In this document: positions 17,392-25,537 of the stretch, in pieces | How positions within the stretch are numbered: position 1 is the stretch's first letter | How the letters are laid out: the number at the start of each line of letters is the position of its first letter | NCBI RefSeq assembly: GCF_014641195.1 | Contig: NZ_BMHQ01000003.1 | Coordinates: 1 to 64,000 of the forward strand | DNA length: 64,000 nucleotides | Source of the DNA: Marinithermofilum abyssi | Lineage (GTDB): Bacteria; Bacillota; Bacilli; Thermoactinomycetales; DSM-45169 | Reading direction: 5' to 3' | Program-made: the position numbers and the translations under genes | The notes under the pieces: model-generated | The model's database searches: none | Seen by the model: only the letters and a program-made list of their open reading frames with translations | Told to the model about the DNA's origin: nothing

Positions 17392-19134
17392 ATGGCTGAG
17401 GCAAAACACTCTCGTCGGTATTATGAGTGGTTTCAAGTAGAAGATGTGATCTCCTTTTTCAATGGCCAACTCATCTTAGCCCGGTCGAAGGAAGGCAACC
17501 AAGTCTATCTGCAGGAAATGAAGAAGACCCGTTCGTTACCCCCGGGCTCCACGGAGATCCTAGCCAATCTGGAAAACGTCCAGATGGTGCCTGTGTTGGA
17601 TGTTATCGAAGAGGAGGACCGGGTGGTATTGGTGCACCCTACCGTGTCGGCGGAGCCCCTTTCCCTGCTGGTGAATAGGGAGAATCACCTGAATCCCGTT
17701 CAGGCTTTGAACATTTACCGCAAACTCCTTCGTACGATGATTCGGCTTTCCCGTCTGCCTCTGCCCCTTCATTCCACGATGGATCCGCGCAATATCATCA
17801 TGGAAGGGGAGCGTCCTTATTTATTATTCGTATCTTTCGAGAAATTCCAAGGACAGGATCAACAGTGGCGCTTGCTGTTGTATTTCCTGCTGACGGGCAT
17901 CCGGCTGGAAGCCCCCCTTGCAAAGCTCGAGGATGATCCGCATTTGCAGGAGATTCCGGCCCCGTTGAAATCCTTGCTGTCCCAATGCATGGATCCCAAA
18001 AAGAGCATGTCAGCCGTTCTCCAACAGGCAGAGCAAGTTCGCCTCCCCTCGTCGAGTCGAAAAACTGTTGCCAAACCTGCCAAACGTCTCCGGCTGGGAT
18101 TGGGAATCGCCCTACTCTTGCTTATCGGGGTCTTTTTCGGATATCAAGTGATGGCTCTCGGAGACGCCCCTGCGGGAGAAGAGATTGCTGTACAAAAACC
18201 GAATGGAAAAGCGGGCTGGAAAAAGGAAGTCTCCCGAATTTCTTTTGAAAATGAAGGAAGGAACATGCAGTCCCTCCCCTTCGCCTTTCAGGGAGCGACC
18301 CATGTGTACGGGGAGTTTTCACAGCAACATCAACAGCCGTTTACAGTGACGCTTGCTTCAGAGAATATCTCGGCTTCTTTCGGATTACATATCGATGACG
18401 AGGGACAGGTACGGCTTTTTCAAAAAACCAACGGGGAAACCTTCTCCCTGGCAGACTCCGGGGACGCATTCCGACTGAAACCAGGGAAAACCTACCGGAT
18501 GGAAATCTACTATGTTCCCCAGAACCCGTTCCGAGTGGCGATCACGGACAAAGGAACCGGGGAAAAGTGGATTGCTACGGGAGAAGTACCGATGGATTCC
18601 ACTTATCGGGTGACCTTTCAGGGAGCAAAAGGGACGCTAGTGCTGCACCCCGGTGCGGAACAGATTACGGATCACCGTTCCTCTCTGGCACAATGGAGGG
18701 GGCATGAGCCCTTTGAATTAACAGCAGGGTCTGCCGTACTAACGGATGGGAAATTCCAAGCGAAGCAAAAAGCGTACATCCGTGTGCCTGAGAAATTCTC
18801 TTTCCAACGAAGCAAAGAGTATGAAGGGGATCCGTTGCAACTGGAAATGGAAAGCACCGACGGCAGTCGGTACCGCCTGCTCTGGTCCGAGGATGGCAAG
18901 CTGGAACTGCATCGGCTGGGCTATCAGGTGGAACGATTGGCTACCACGTTTTTGTACGGAGATTGGCAAGGAGATCTACCGGCTAAGGTAACTCTTGTCA
19001 AAAAGCCGAGGCAACTGGAAGTGAATGTTAAGCAAGGCTCCAATACCGGTCAACTGGTTTACGAGTATGAGAGGCCTGTTTCTCTTCGCTCGATCTATCT
19101 GACGAGCGAATCAGATTTGGAGTTGAAAGAGTAA
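17392..19134 (+). CDS. Membrane pseudokinase protein, paralog 2 (intact)
   Basis: The product is 580 aa. Residues ~9-215 form a protein-kinase-like domain with a glycine-poor N-lobe (YEWFQVEDVISFFNGQLILA), a possible beta3 Lys in VYLQEMK, and a hinge-like VVLVHPTVSAEPLSLLV. The HSTMDPRNIIM loop lacks the HRD aspartate and no DFG is seen, so it should be catalytically dead. Residues ~233-254 form one transmembrane helix after a basic linker, so residues 255-580 lie outside the membrane. They contain two beta-rich units, one around residues 300-410 (FAFQGATHVYGEFSQQ...FRVAITDKGTGEKW) and one after 430. ATG 17392 has GGGAGG upstream. The layout resembles EssB/YukC only in topology. Function unknown. 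Confidence 0.7.
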   Translation: MAEAKHSRRYYEWFQVEDVISFFNGQLILARSKEGNQVYLQEMKKTRSLPPGSTEILANLENVQMVPVLDVIEEEDRVVLVHPTVSAEPLSLLVNRENHLNPVQALNIYRKLLRTMIRLSRLPLPLHSTMDPRNIIMEGERPYLLFVSFEKFQGQDQQWRLLLYFLLTGIRLEAPLAKLEDDPHLQEIPAPLKSLLSQCMDPKKSMSAVLQQAEQVRLPSSSRKTVAKPAKRLRLGLGIALLLLIGVFFGYQVMALGDAPAGEEIAVQKPNGKAGWKKEVSRISFENEGRNMQSLPFAFQGATHVYGEFSQQHQQPFTVTLASENISASFGLHIDDEGQVRLFQKTNGETFSLADSGDAFRLKPGKTYRMEIYYVPQNPFRVAITDKGTGEKWIATGEVPMDSTYRVTFQGAKGTLVLHPGAEQITDHRSSLAQWRGHEPFELTAGSAVLTDGKFQAKQKAYIRVPEKFSFQRSKEYEGDPLQLEMESTDGSRYRLLWSEDGKLELHRLGYQVERLATTFLYGDWQGDLPAKVTLVKKPRQLEVNVKQGSNTGQLVYEYERPVSLRSIYLTSESDLELKE

Positions 19135-19137
19135 TGG

Positions 19138-19167
19138 AAAACCCTGCCCGTTTGCGGCAGGGTTTTT
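19138..19167. terminator. Bidirectional terminator between pseudokinase gene and dat
   Basis: The arms AAAACCCTGCC and GGCAGGGTTTT form an 11-bp stem followed by T on the plus strand. The A tract on the 5' side gives U residues for the convergent dat transcript. Confidence 0.8.
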
Positions 19168-19195
19168 CTGTGATATGATGGTTCGGCGCGCTTTT

Positions 19196-20020
19196 TTAAA
19201 TTCGCTTTTCAAAGGCTTCCTGGAGTCGGCGGGTAACCGGTCCCGGATGACCGCTGCCTGTTTTTCTGCCGTCGATAGAAACTACCGGGGCGATTTCCAT
19301 CGTGGTGCTGGTGACGAAGATCTCGTCCGCCCGGAACAGCTCCTCCACGAAGAAGGGAGTTTCTTTCACCGGGATCGCCAGTTCCTGTGCCAACTCCAGT
19401 ACGACTGCCCGCGTAATGCCGTGCAGAATAAGGTTGTTGGCCGGATGGGTGCGAAGTTCTCCGTCCTTGACGATGAAGACATTTGTGGAGCTGCCTTCTG
19501 TCACCCGTCCATCCCGATGCAATATGGATTCCTGACATCCCCGCTCCACGGCGGCCTGTTTGGCCAGGACGGCTCCCAGCAGGTTGAGGCTCTTGATGTC
19601 ACAGCGGAGCCAGCGGATGTCTTCCTGGGTGATGGTATGGATTCCGTCTTGCAGGTAGCTCATCGGCCGCGGTGCTTCCTTGGTATAAGCGACGATCACC
19701 GGAACGGCTTTTTCCGGGAAGGGATGGTTGCGCGGGGCGGCGCCGCGGCTGGCTTGCAAATAGACGGTACCATCCGTCAGCTGGTTCTGGCGAACCAAGT
19801 CTTCCAATAGGCTTCCCAGCCGCTCTAAAGAGTAGGGAAGGTCGAGCTTGATTTCCCGTGCACTCCGTTCAAAACGATCCAGGTGTTCACTCAGGCAGAA
19901 AATCTTCCCTCCATACACCCGGATGACTTCATAAATACCATCGCCGAATTGGTAGCCGCGATCTTCAATGTCCACTTGGGCGCGTTCTCTTGCAATCAAG
20001 GTATCATGCCATAAAATCAT
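19196..20020 (-). CDS. dat: D-amino-acid aminotransferase (PLP fold type IV)
   Basis: The 274-aa protein belongs to the class IV aminotransferases. RGYQFGDGIYEVIRVYGG is the hallmark start of the family; the PLP Lys lies in CDIKSLNLLGAVLAKQ, and the phosphate-binding loop is VTEGSSTNVFIV, with VTSTTMEIAPV near the end. RGAAPRNHPFP is the segment that distinguishes D-alanine transaminases from branched-chain enzymes. It makes D-glutamate and D-alanine for peptidoglycan. ATG 20020 has an AGGAGGTAG ribosome-binding site; the longer frame upstream is not conserved-looking. Aminodeoxychorismate lyase is a less likely alternative. Confidence 0.88.
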   Translation of the reverse strand: MILWHDTLIARERAQVDIEDRGYQFGDGIYEVIRVYGGKIFCLSEHLDRFERSAREIKLDLPYSLERLGSLLEDLVRQNQLTDGTVYLQASRGAAPRNHPFPEKAVPVIVAYTKEAPRPMSYLQDGIHTITQEDIRWLRCDIKSLNLLGAVLAKQAAVERGCQESILHRDGRVTEGSSTNVFIVKDGELRTHPANNLILHGITRAVVLELAQELAIPVKETPFFVEELFRADEIFVTSTTMEIAPVVSIDGRKTGSGHPGPVTRRLQEAFEKRI

Positions 20021-20220
20021 GTTGTAAATACTACCTCCTGTAAGATGGGTTAGCATAAGTGTGCCTGATCCTTCGCTGATTGACAACCTTTTCAGAAAAA
20101 AATCACTGGAAACGGAGGCAGGGTTGGAAAAGCAAACCGGAAAAAAGGTCAAAATTTCTTTTTAGGCGGGGGCAGTCAATCCAACGCTAATTTCTCCGCC
20201 CGATAACAGGGAAATTCAGA

Positions 20221-20249
20221 TTTTCATCTATATATAGTAGTGATATAAT
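20221..20249 (+). promoter_or_regulatory. nrdJ promoter
   Basis: A -10 TATAAT at 20244-20249 lies 17 bp downstream of a weak -35 TTTTCA (20221-20226). The first NrdR box is inside the spacer. Confidence 0.65.
20228..20237 (+). promoter_or_regulatory. NrdR box 1 (core)
   Basis: CTATATATAG matches the core CwAtATaTwG of the NrdR repressor box and lies between -35 and -10 of nrdJ. Confidence 0.7.
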
Positions 20250-20259
20250 GGACAGGGTC

Positions 20260-20269
20260 CTACATATTG
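20260..20269 (+). promoter_or_regulatory. NrdR box 2 (core)
   Basis: CTACATATTG matches the NrdR core with one mismatch. It starts 32 bp after box 1, the three-helical-turn spacing typical of paired NrdR boxes. Confidence 0.6.
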
Positions 20270-20348
20270 CGATTGCACATCCAGATTCATACGAACAAGA
20301 AATGAGATCGCAACACGATTTCTGAAAGGATAAAAGGGGGAAAGAGGG

Positions 20349-23300
20349 TTGAGAATTCAGCGTTATTTTACCCGTGCCGGAGAAGATCCCTTTGCATCAG
20401 TGGAATATGAGAAAAGGGATTGTCGGATTACCAATCCCGATGGTTCGGTCGTTTTTGAGATGAAAGGAGCCGAAGTTCCCAAACATTGGTCTCAAGTGGC
20501 TGCTGATATCATGATCTCCAAGTACTTCCGGAAGGCGGGAGTGCCTCAGTACGACGAAGCGGGCAACCCGATCGTGGATGAAGACGGCAACCCTGTCACC
20601 GGTCCGGAGCGGAGCGCCAAACAGGTAATTCACCGCTTGGCCGGCTGCTGGCGGGTATGGGGAGAACAAAACGGTTACTTTGACTCCGAAGAAGATGCTC
20701 AAGCTTTCTATGATGAATTGGTCTATATGATGCTGCACCAGATGGCGGCTCCCAACTCCCCGCAGTGGTTCAACACCGGGTTGGCCTATGCATACGGGAT
20801 CAAAGGCAAACCGCAGGGCCACTATTATGTGGACCCGGAAACGGAAGAGCTGAAAAAAGGGGAAGATGCCTACAGCCGTCCCCAGCCTCACGCTTGTTTC
20901 ATCCAGTCGGTGGAAGACGACTTGGTGAACGAAGGCGGCATCATGGATCTGTGGGTGCGGGAAGCCCGCCTCTTCAAATACGGAAGCGGCACCGGGACCA
21001 ACTTCTCCAACATCCGTGGAAAAGGGGAACCCCTGTCCGGCGGGGGCACTTCTTCCGGGTTGCTCTCCTTCCTGAAGATCGGCGACCGGGCTGCGGGTGC
21101 TATCAAGTCGGGCGGAACCACCCGCCGTGCAGCCAAGATGGTTTGTCTCGATCTGGATCACCCGGATGTGGAAGAGTTCATCAACTGGAAATCCCAAGAA
21201 GAGAAAAAAGTGCGGGCCCTGATCGAAGCCGGATACGATCCGTCCTTCAACGGGGAAGCGTATGAGACGATTTCCGGTCAGAACTCCAACAACTCCGTCC
21301 GGGCGCCTCATGAGTTTTTCCAAGCGCTCAATGAGGATGGAGGCTGGGATCTGATCCGCCGTACCGACGGTAAAGTAGCCAAGACCGTCCGAGCCAAAGA
21401 GCTGTGGAAACAAATCGGGGAAGCGGCCTGGGAATGTGCCGATCCCGGTGTTCAATACGACGGAACCATCAACGAATGGCATACCTGTCCGGCGGGGATG
21501 GACGGCCAATACGGCGCCCGCCACAACCGGATCAACGCATCCAATCCGTGTTCCGAGTACATGTTCCTGGACAATACAGCATGCAACCTGGCATCCCTGA
21601 ACTTGATCAAGTTCTACGATATCGACAACTGCCGGTTCGATATTCCGGCCTTGAAGCATGCTACCCGTTTGTGGACGATCGTGCTGGAAATCTCCGTGTT
21701 GATGGCACAGTACCCATCCCGGGAAATCGCTCAGCTTTCTTATGAATATCGCACGCTGGGCCTGGGTTACGCCAATATCGGCACAGTGCTGATGGTGTCC
21801 GGCATTCCGTACGATTCCGAGGAAGCCTTGGCCATCACCGGGGCCGTCACCGCCATTATGACAGGGACAGCTTATGCCACCTCCGCGGAAATGGCGAAAG
21901 AACTGGGTCCCTTCAAGGCTTACCCCATCAACCGGGAGCACATGCTGCGCGTAATCCGCAACCATCGCCGCGCCGCATACAATGCGCCGGAAGAAGAGTA
22001 TGAAGGGCTGACCGTGAAACCGATGGGCATTCATCCGACCCATTGCCCGCCGGAGCTGTTGGAAGCCGCACGACAAAGCTGGGATGAAGCACTGGAGTTA
22101 GGTGAAAAACACGGCTACCGCAATGCGCAAACCACGTTGCTTGCACCGACGGGCACCATCGGTCTGTTGATGGATTGTGACACCACCGGGGTTGAACCGG
22201 ACTTTGCCCTGGTCAAATTCAAAAAGCTGGCAGGCGGCGGTTACTTCAAGATTGCCAACCAGTCGATCCGTCCGGCTCTCAAAAACCTGGGCTACAACGA
22301 GGAAGAAATCCAGGATATCCTAACCTATGTGACCGGTACCCTCAGTTTGGAAGGCTCTCCGCACATCAACCGGGACACTCTGAAGGAAAAAGGGTTTACC
22401 GACGAAGATCTGGAGAAAGTCGAAAAAGTGCTGCCCACCGTTTTCGAACTGCCCTTCGCTTTTAACGCCTGGACGTTGGGACCGGAATGCATGGATCGTC
22501 TCGGTATCAGCGAAGAGCAATATTCGGCACCGGACTTCAACCTGTTGCGCACGTTGGGCTTCACCAAAGGGCAGATCGATGCCGCTAACGATGTCATCTG
22601 CGGCCGGATGACCATCGAAGGAGCTCCGCATCTGAAAGAGGAGCATTATGCGGTCTTTGATACCGCCAACCCGAACGGCAAGTACGGCAAACGGTTTATC
22701 CAATACATGGGTCATCTGCGCATGATGGCGGCTGCCCAGCCGTTCTTGAGCGGGGCCATTTCCAAAACGATCAACATGCCGGAAAGCTCCAGCGTAGAAG
22801 ATATTCAACACGCATACTACGAAGGCTGGAAATTGGGTCTGAAAGCCGTGGCGCTCTACCGCGACGGGTCCAAGAGCTCTCAGCCCCTGAATTCCCGCGG
22901 GGATGACAAGGAAGAAAAAGAAGAGACGACTTCCATTGAGCAACAGCTGGCGACCGCGGAATCCTTCGCCGCCGCTTCCAAGTTGAAGGAAGTGTATGCA
23001 CCGGGTCATGTGCCCAGCGTCCGCCGCCGTCTGCCGCGGAAACGGGACGGCATTACCCAGGAAGCACGGGTGGCCGGACAGAAGATCTTCGTTCGGACGG
23101 GCGAATATGCCGACGGTAGCTTAGGTGAAATCTTCATCGATATGCACAAAGCAGGAAGCACTATGCGCGGGATGTTGGATGCCTTTGCCGTAGCGGTCTC
23201 CTTGGGTCTGCAACACGGGGTGCCCTTGGAGAAATACGTCAACTCGATGACCTTCACTCGTTTTGAACCCGCCGGTACGGTGAACCATCCCAACATCAAA

Positions 23301-23663
23301 ATGGCCACTTCGGTGATCGACTACGTCTTCCGGTTGCTGGGGATGGAGTACCTCGGCCGGACCGATTTTGTCCAAGTGCCGCCCAAGAAGGAAGAACTTC
23401 GCTGCCACGTGAACCAGTGGAAAAAGAAAATGGTGGAAGAAGCAGAACCGGAAGCTTCCCCGACCCACGCTTCTTCTGAAGTAAAACAAGGTTATCAGGA
23501 AGTGACCGGGTCTACGGAGGGCTCGGAAAGCACCCAAGATAATCTGGATGCGATTCGCTCCTCCAGCGGTGCGCCCCTCTGCATTGACTGCGGCGGGATG
23601 ACGAAACGAAACGGATCGTGCTACGTCTGCCTCGACTGCGGAGCCACTACCGGCTGCTCTTGA
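20349..23663 (+). CDS. nrdJ: Adenosylcobalamin-dependent ribonucleoside-diphosphate reductase (class II)
   Basis: The product reduces ribonucleotides to deoxyribonucleotides using a coenzyme-B12-derived radical. At 1,104 aa it fits the long NrdJ type. Visible are LVYMMLHQMAAPNSPQWFN, HACFIQSVEDDL with the first active-site Cys, the barrel loop NPCSEYMFLDNTACNLASLN with the radical Cys and Glu, TLLAPTGTIGLLMDCDTTG, and a C-terminal redox tail rich in Cys (CIDCGGMTKRN...CYVCLDCGATTGCS). The start is a TTG at 20349 with AAAGAGGG upstream. It is monocistronic and ends at a strong terminator. The paired NrdR boxes upstream suggest repression when dATP/ATP-loaded NrdR binds. No cobalamin riboswitch is seen in the 330-bp leader. 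Confidence 0.95.
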   Translation: MRIQRYFTRAGEDPFASVEYEKRDCRITNPDGSVVFEMKGAEVPKHWSQVAADIMISKYFRKAGVPQYDEAGNPIVDEDGNPVTGPERSAKQVIHRLAGCWRVWGEQNGYFDSEEDAQAFYDELVYMMLHQMAAPNSPQWFNTGLAYAYGIKGKPQGHYYVDPETEELKKGEDAYSRPQPHACFIQSVEDDLVNEGGIMDLWVREARLFKYGSGTGTNFSNIRGKGEPLSGGGTSSGLLSFLKIGDRAAGAIKSGGTTRRAAKMVCLDLDHPDVEEFINWKSQEEKKVRALIEAGYDPSFNGEAYETISGQNSNNSVRAPHEFFQALNEDGGWDLIRRTDGKVAKTVRAKELWKQIGEAAWECADPGVQYDGTINEWHTCPAGMDGQYGARHNRINASNPCSEYMFLDNTACNLASLNLIKFYDIDNCRFDIPALKHATRLWTIVLEISVLMAQYPSREIAQLSYEYRTLGLGYANIGTVLMVSGIPYDSEEALAITGAVTAIMTGTAYATSAEMAKELGPFKAYPINREHMLRVIRNHRRAAYNAPEEEYEGLTVKPMGIHPTHCPPELLEAARQSWDEALELGEKHGYRNAQTTLLAPTGTIGLLMDCDTTGVEPDFALVKFKKLAGGGYFKIANQSIRPALKNLGYNEEEIQDILTYVTGTLSLEGSPHINRDTLKEKGFTDEDLEKVEKVLPTVFELPFAFNAWTLGPECMDRLGISEEQYSAPDFNLLRTLGFTKGQIDAANDVICGRMTIEGAPHLKEEHYAVFDTANPNGKYGKRFIQYMGHLRMMAAAQPFLSGAISKTINMPESSSVEDIQHAYYEGWKLGLKAVALYRDGSKSSQPLNSRGDDKEEKEETTSIEQQLATAESFAAASKLKEVYAPGHVPSVRRRLPRKRDGITQEARVAGQKIFVRTGEYADGSLGEIFIDMHKAGSTMRGMLDAFAVAVSLGLQHGVPLEKYVNSMTFTRFEPAGTVNHPNIKMATSVIDYVFRLLGMEYLGRTDFVQVPPKKEELRCHVNQWKKKMVEEAEPEASPTHASSEVKQGYQEVTGSTEGSESTQDNLDAIRSSSGAPLCIDCGGMTKRNGSCYVCLDCGATTGCS

Positions 23664-23669
23664 TACCAC

Positions 23670-23699
23670 AACCCGCACCTTATCCAAGGTGCGGGTTTT
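23670..23699. terminator. Bidirectional terminator between nrdJ and GDSL gene
   Basis: A perfect 12-bp stem (23670-23681 with 23686-23697) with an ATCC loop is flanked by T on the plus side. Confidence 0.85.
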
Positions 23700-23700
23700 G

Positions 23701-24357
23701 TCATGACCGCCGGATTACTTCCCACAGCGCTTCTGTAATCACCCGATGTCCCAAAAAATTGGGATGAATCGGCTTGATTCCCAACAGACGCAAGTCGCTC
23801 AACACGCCTCGTCGGTACCCGTAGATCAAGCGGTGTTCCAATCCTTTAAAGCGATGGTAGATGTCTACAACAGGGATTTCCCATCGTTCGGAAGTTCGCG
23901 CGATGGCCTGGTTCAGCACGGGAATCCAGTGGGATGCGGAACGCGAGTTAGGAAAGGGATTATACAGGTTTATCGCGTAGATCGGGGCAAGAGTGTGTTG
24001 ACGGACGATGCTGTAGATACGGTTCAAGTTAACGGTAAACTGGTTAACCACTCGGGAATAGATGAGAGTGTTCCTGTAGAACACATACTGGACATAAGCG
24101 TAAAGCAGATCGTTGCCGCCGATACAAACGGTGGTGAGATTTGCCTGTTGCAGGGATTGCTGCACCATGGGTACATATAGCTGCGTTAGTAAGTGGGAGC
24201 TGGTCATCCCCTTGATGCCAAAGTTTCGAAGAGTCACTTGGTGTCCTGTGCCTTGGAGCAGCGAAGTGAACATGGGAGCGTATCCATATTTTCTGGGAAC
24301 TGAATACCCTTCGGTAATCGAGTCGCCCAGCGCCACATACAGAAAAGGTGAGGACAT
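23701..24357 (-). CDS. SGNH/GDSL-type esterase
   Basis: The ~218-aa SGNH hydrolase shows block I LYVALGDSITEGYS with the catalytic Ser, block II NFGIKGMTS with Gly, block III VCIGGNDL with Asn, and block V IKPIHPNFLGH with the Asp/His pair position. Family members hydrolyse acyl or acetyl esters; no signal peptide is visible, so it acts in the cytoplasm or is surface-associated by other means. ATG 24357 and GTG 24375 are both possible starts, as neither has a strong ribosome-binding site. It is convergent with nrdJ and shares its terminator. Confidence 0.8.
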   Translation of the reverse strand: MSSPFLYVALGDSITEGYSVPRKYGYAPMFTSLLQGTGHQVTLRNFGIKGMTSSHLLTQLYVPMVQQSLQQANLTTVCIGGNDLLYAYVQYVFYRNTLIYSRVVNQFTVNLNRIYSIVRQHTLAPIYAINLYNPFPNSRSASHWIPVLNQAIARTSERWEIPVVDIYHRFKGLEHRLIYGYRRGVLSDLRLLGIKPIHPNFLGHRVITEALWEVIRRS

Positions 24358-24660
24358 GGGTCTTCGCTCTTTCACAACCAGGATATCCTAGTATATGATG
24401 GAGTGTGGTATACGGGAAGGGCAGCTATCCGTTTTTGGCACCCAGAGGAACGGGTTGAGGAGACGAGCGGGCGGACAAACTGGAAACCAAGTGATCAAAT
24501 GAAAAGCGAGCGAAAAGGCTACCTCATTTTGAGGAAGCTGAAATTCGGCATGATCGGGATCTCGGGCAACGGCGAACTCTTTGCGTTCGGAAAGATCTAC
24601 AATCTGATATAATGAGAGTTCAGCTTAGCAGCGGAAGACCGACAAAGGAAGTGGAATGCT

Positions 24661-25395
24661 TTGAGCATTTATGCACTTGCGGATTTGCATTTGTCCTTTA
24701 ATAAACCGGTGGATCTGTTTCAAGTGAACCCCGAAGAAGATATCGTAAAGCCGATGGATATCTTCGGGTGGGATCGGCATTATGAACGGGTCCGGGATGC
24801 ATGGTTGGAAACCGTAACCGAGGATGACACCGTGCTCATCCCGGGAGATATCAGCTGGGCGTTGCGCTTGGATCAGGCAAAGAACGATTTTGGCTGGATT
24901 CATCAGTTGCCGGGACGAAAGGTACTGTCGCCTGGAAATCACGAGTACTACGCTCAAAGTAAGAAAAAAGTGCGGGAAGCCCTTCCGGAGGGAATGGAGT
25001 GGATCGATGCGGACTATACCCTTGTGGAAGACAAAGTGGTAGCAGGTACACGGGGTTGGACCTTGCCCGGTGACCGGCTGTGGGACGAAGAAAAAGACCG
25101 AAAAATCTACGAACGACAGGCCGGACGGCTGCGTATGGCCCTGGAGGCAGCGGCCAAGGATCATCCCGAAAAAGAGCGTATCGTCATGCTTCACTATCCT
25201 CCTGCGACCAAAAGCATCCCCACTTCTGCCTACCTGGAGCTTCTTCAGGAGTTTAACGTAACCACCTGCGTTTATGGCCACCTGCATGGACGAGCTCAGA
25301 AAGAAGCGATCAACGGGGAGTATGAAGGGGTCTATTTGCAGTTGGTGGCCTGTGATTATGTGGATTTCCGGCCGGTGAAAGTGCATATGGGATGA
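24661..25395 (+). CDS. Calcineurin-like metallophosphoesterase
   Basis: The 244-aa protein has all metal-site motifs in order: ADLHL (DxH), LIPGDISW (GD), SPGNHEYY (GNHE), VMLHYPP (H), and VYGHLHG (GHxH). It belongs to the group of cytoplasmic predicted phosphohydrolases often found in Firmicutes; the physiological substrate is unknown. The start is TTG 24661 with AAAGGAAG 8-9 nt upstream; an ATG at 24657 would hit a stop immediately. It is a single gene with its own terminator. Confidence 0.85.
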   Translation: MSIYALADLHLSFNKPVDLFQVNPEEDIVKPMDIFGWDRHYERVRDAWLETVTEDDTVLIPGDISWALRLDQAKNDFGWIHQLPGRKVLSPGNHEYYAQSKKKVREALPEGMEWIDADYTLVEDKVVAGTRGWTLPGDRLWDEEKDRKIYERQAGRLRMALEAAAKDHPEKERIVMLHYPPATKSIPTSAYLELLQEFNVTTCVYGHLHGRAQKEAINGEYEGVYLQLVACDYVDFRPVKVHMG

Positions 25396-25439
25396 TCGTT
25401 GGCTGTCCAGCAAGTCGTTTGAATGTCCTCGTCTAATCC

Positions 25440-25470
25440 AACTCCCCATCAAATTGATGGGGAGTTTTTT
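25440..25470 (+). terminator. Rho-independent terminator after metallophosphoesterase
   Basis: The arms AACTCCCCATCA and TGATGGGGAGTT form a perfect 12-bp stem followed by T6. Confidence 0.85.
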
Positions 25471-25537
25471 AGGATTTTCCTTTCATTGCGGACATTGTCG
25501 ACCCGAAGATTAGGGGCACGGATTTTATAAGCAGACA

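Noticed and set aside
17392-18040. Active serine/threonine kinase
   Set aside because: The HRD aspartate is replaced (HST...DPRN) and no DFG motif is found, in both paralogs.
20153-20348. Cobalamin riboswitch upstream of nrdJ
   Set aside because: No B12-box-like sequence or long structured leader is seen; the region is explained by a promoter with NrdR boxes.
20397-22076. 559-codon open frame antisense to nrdJ
   Set aside because: A shadow of the nrdJ codon pattern; no start signal and no recognisable protein motif.
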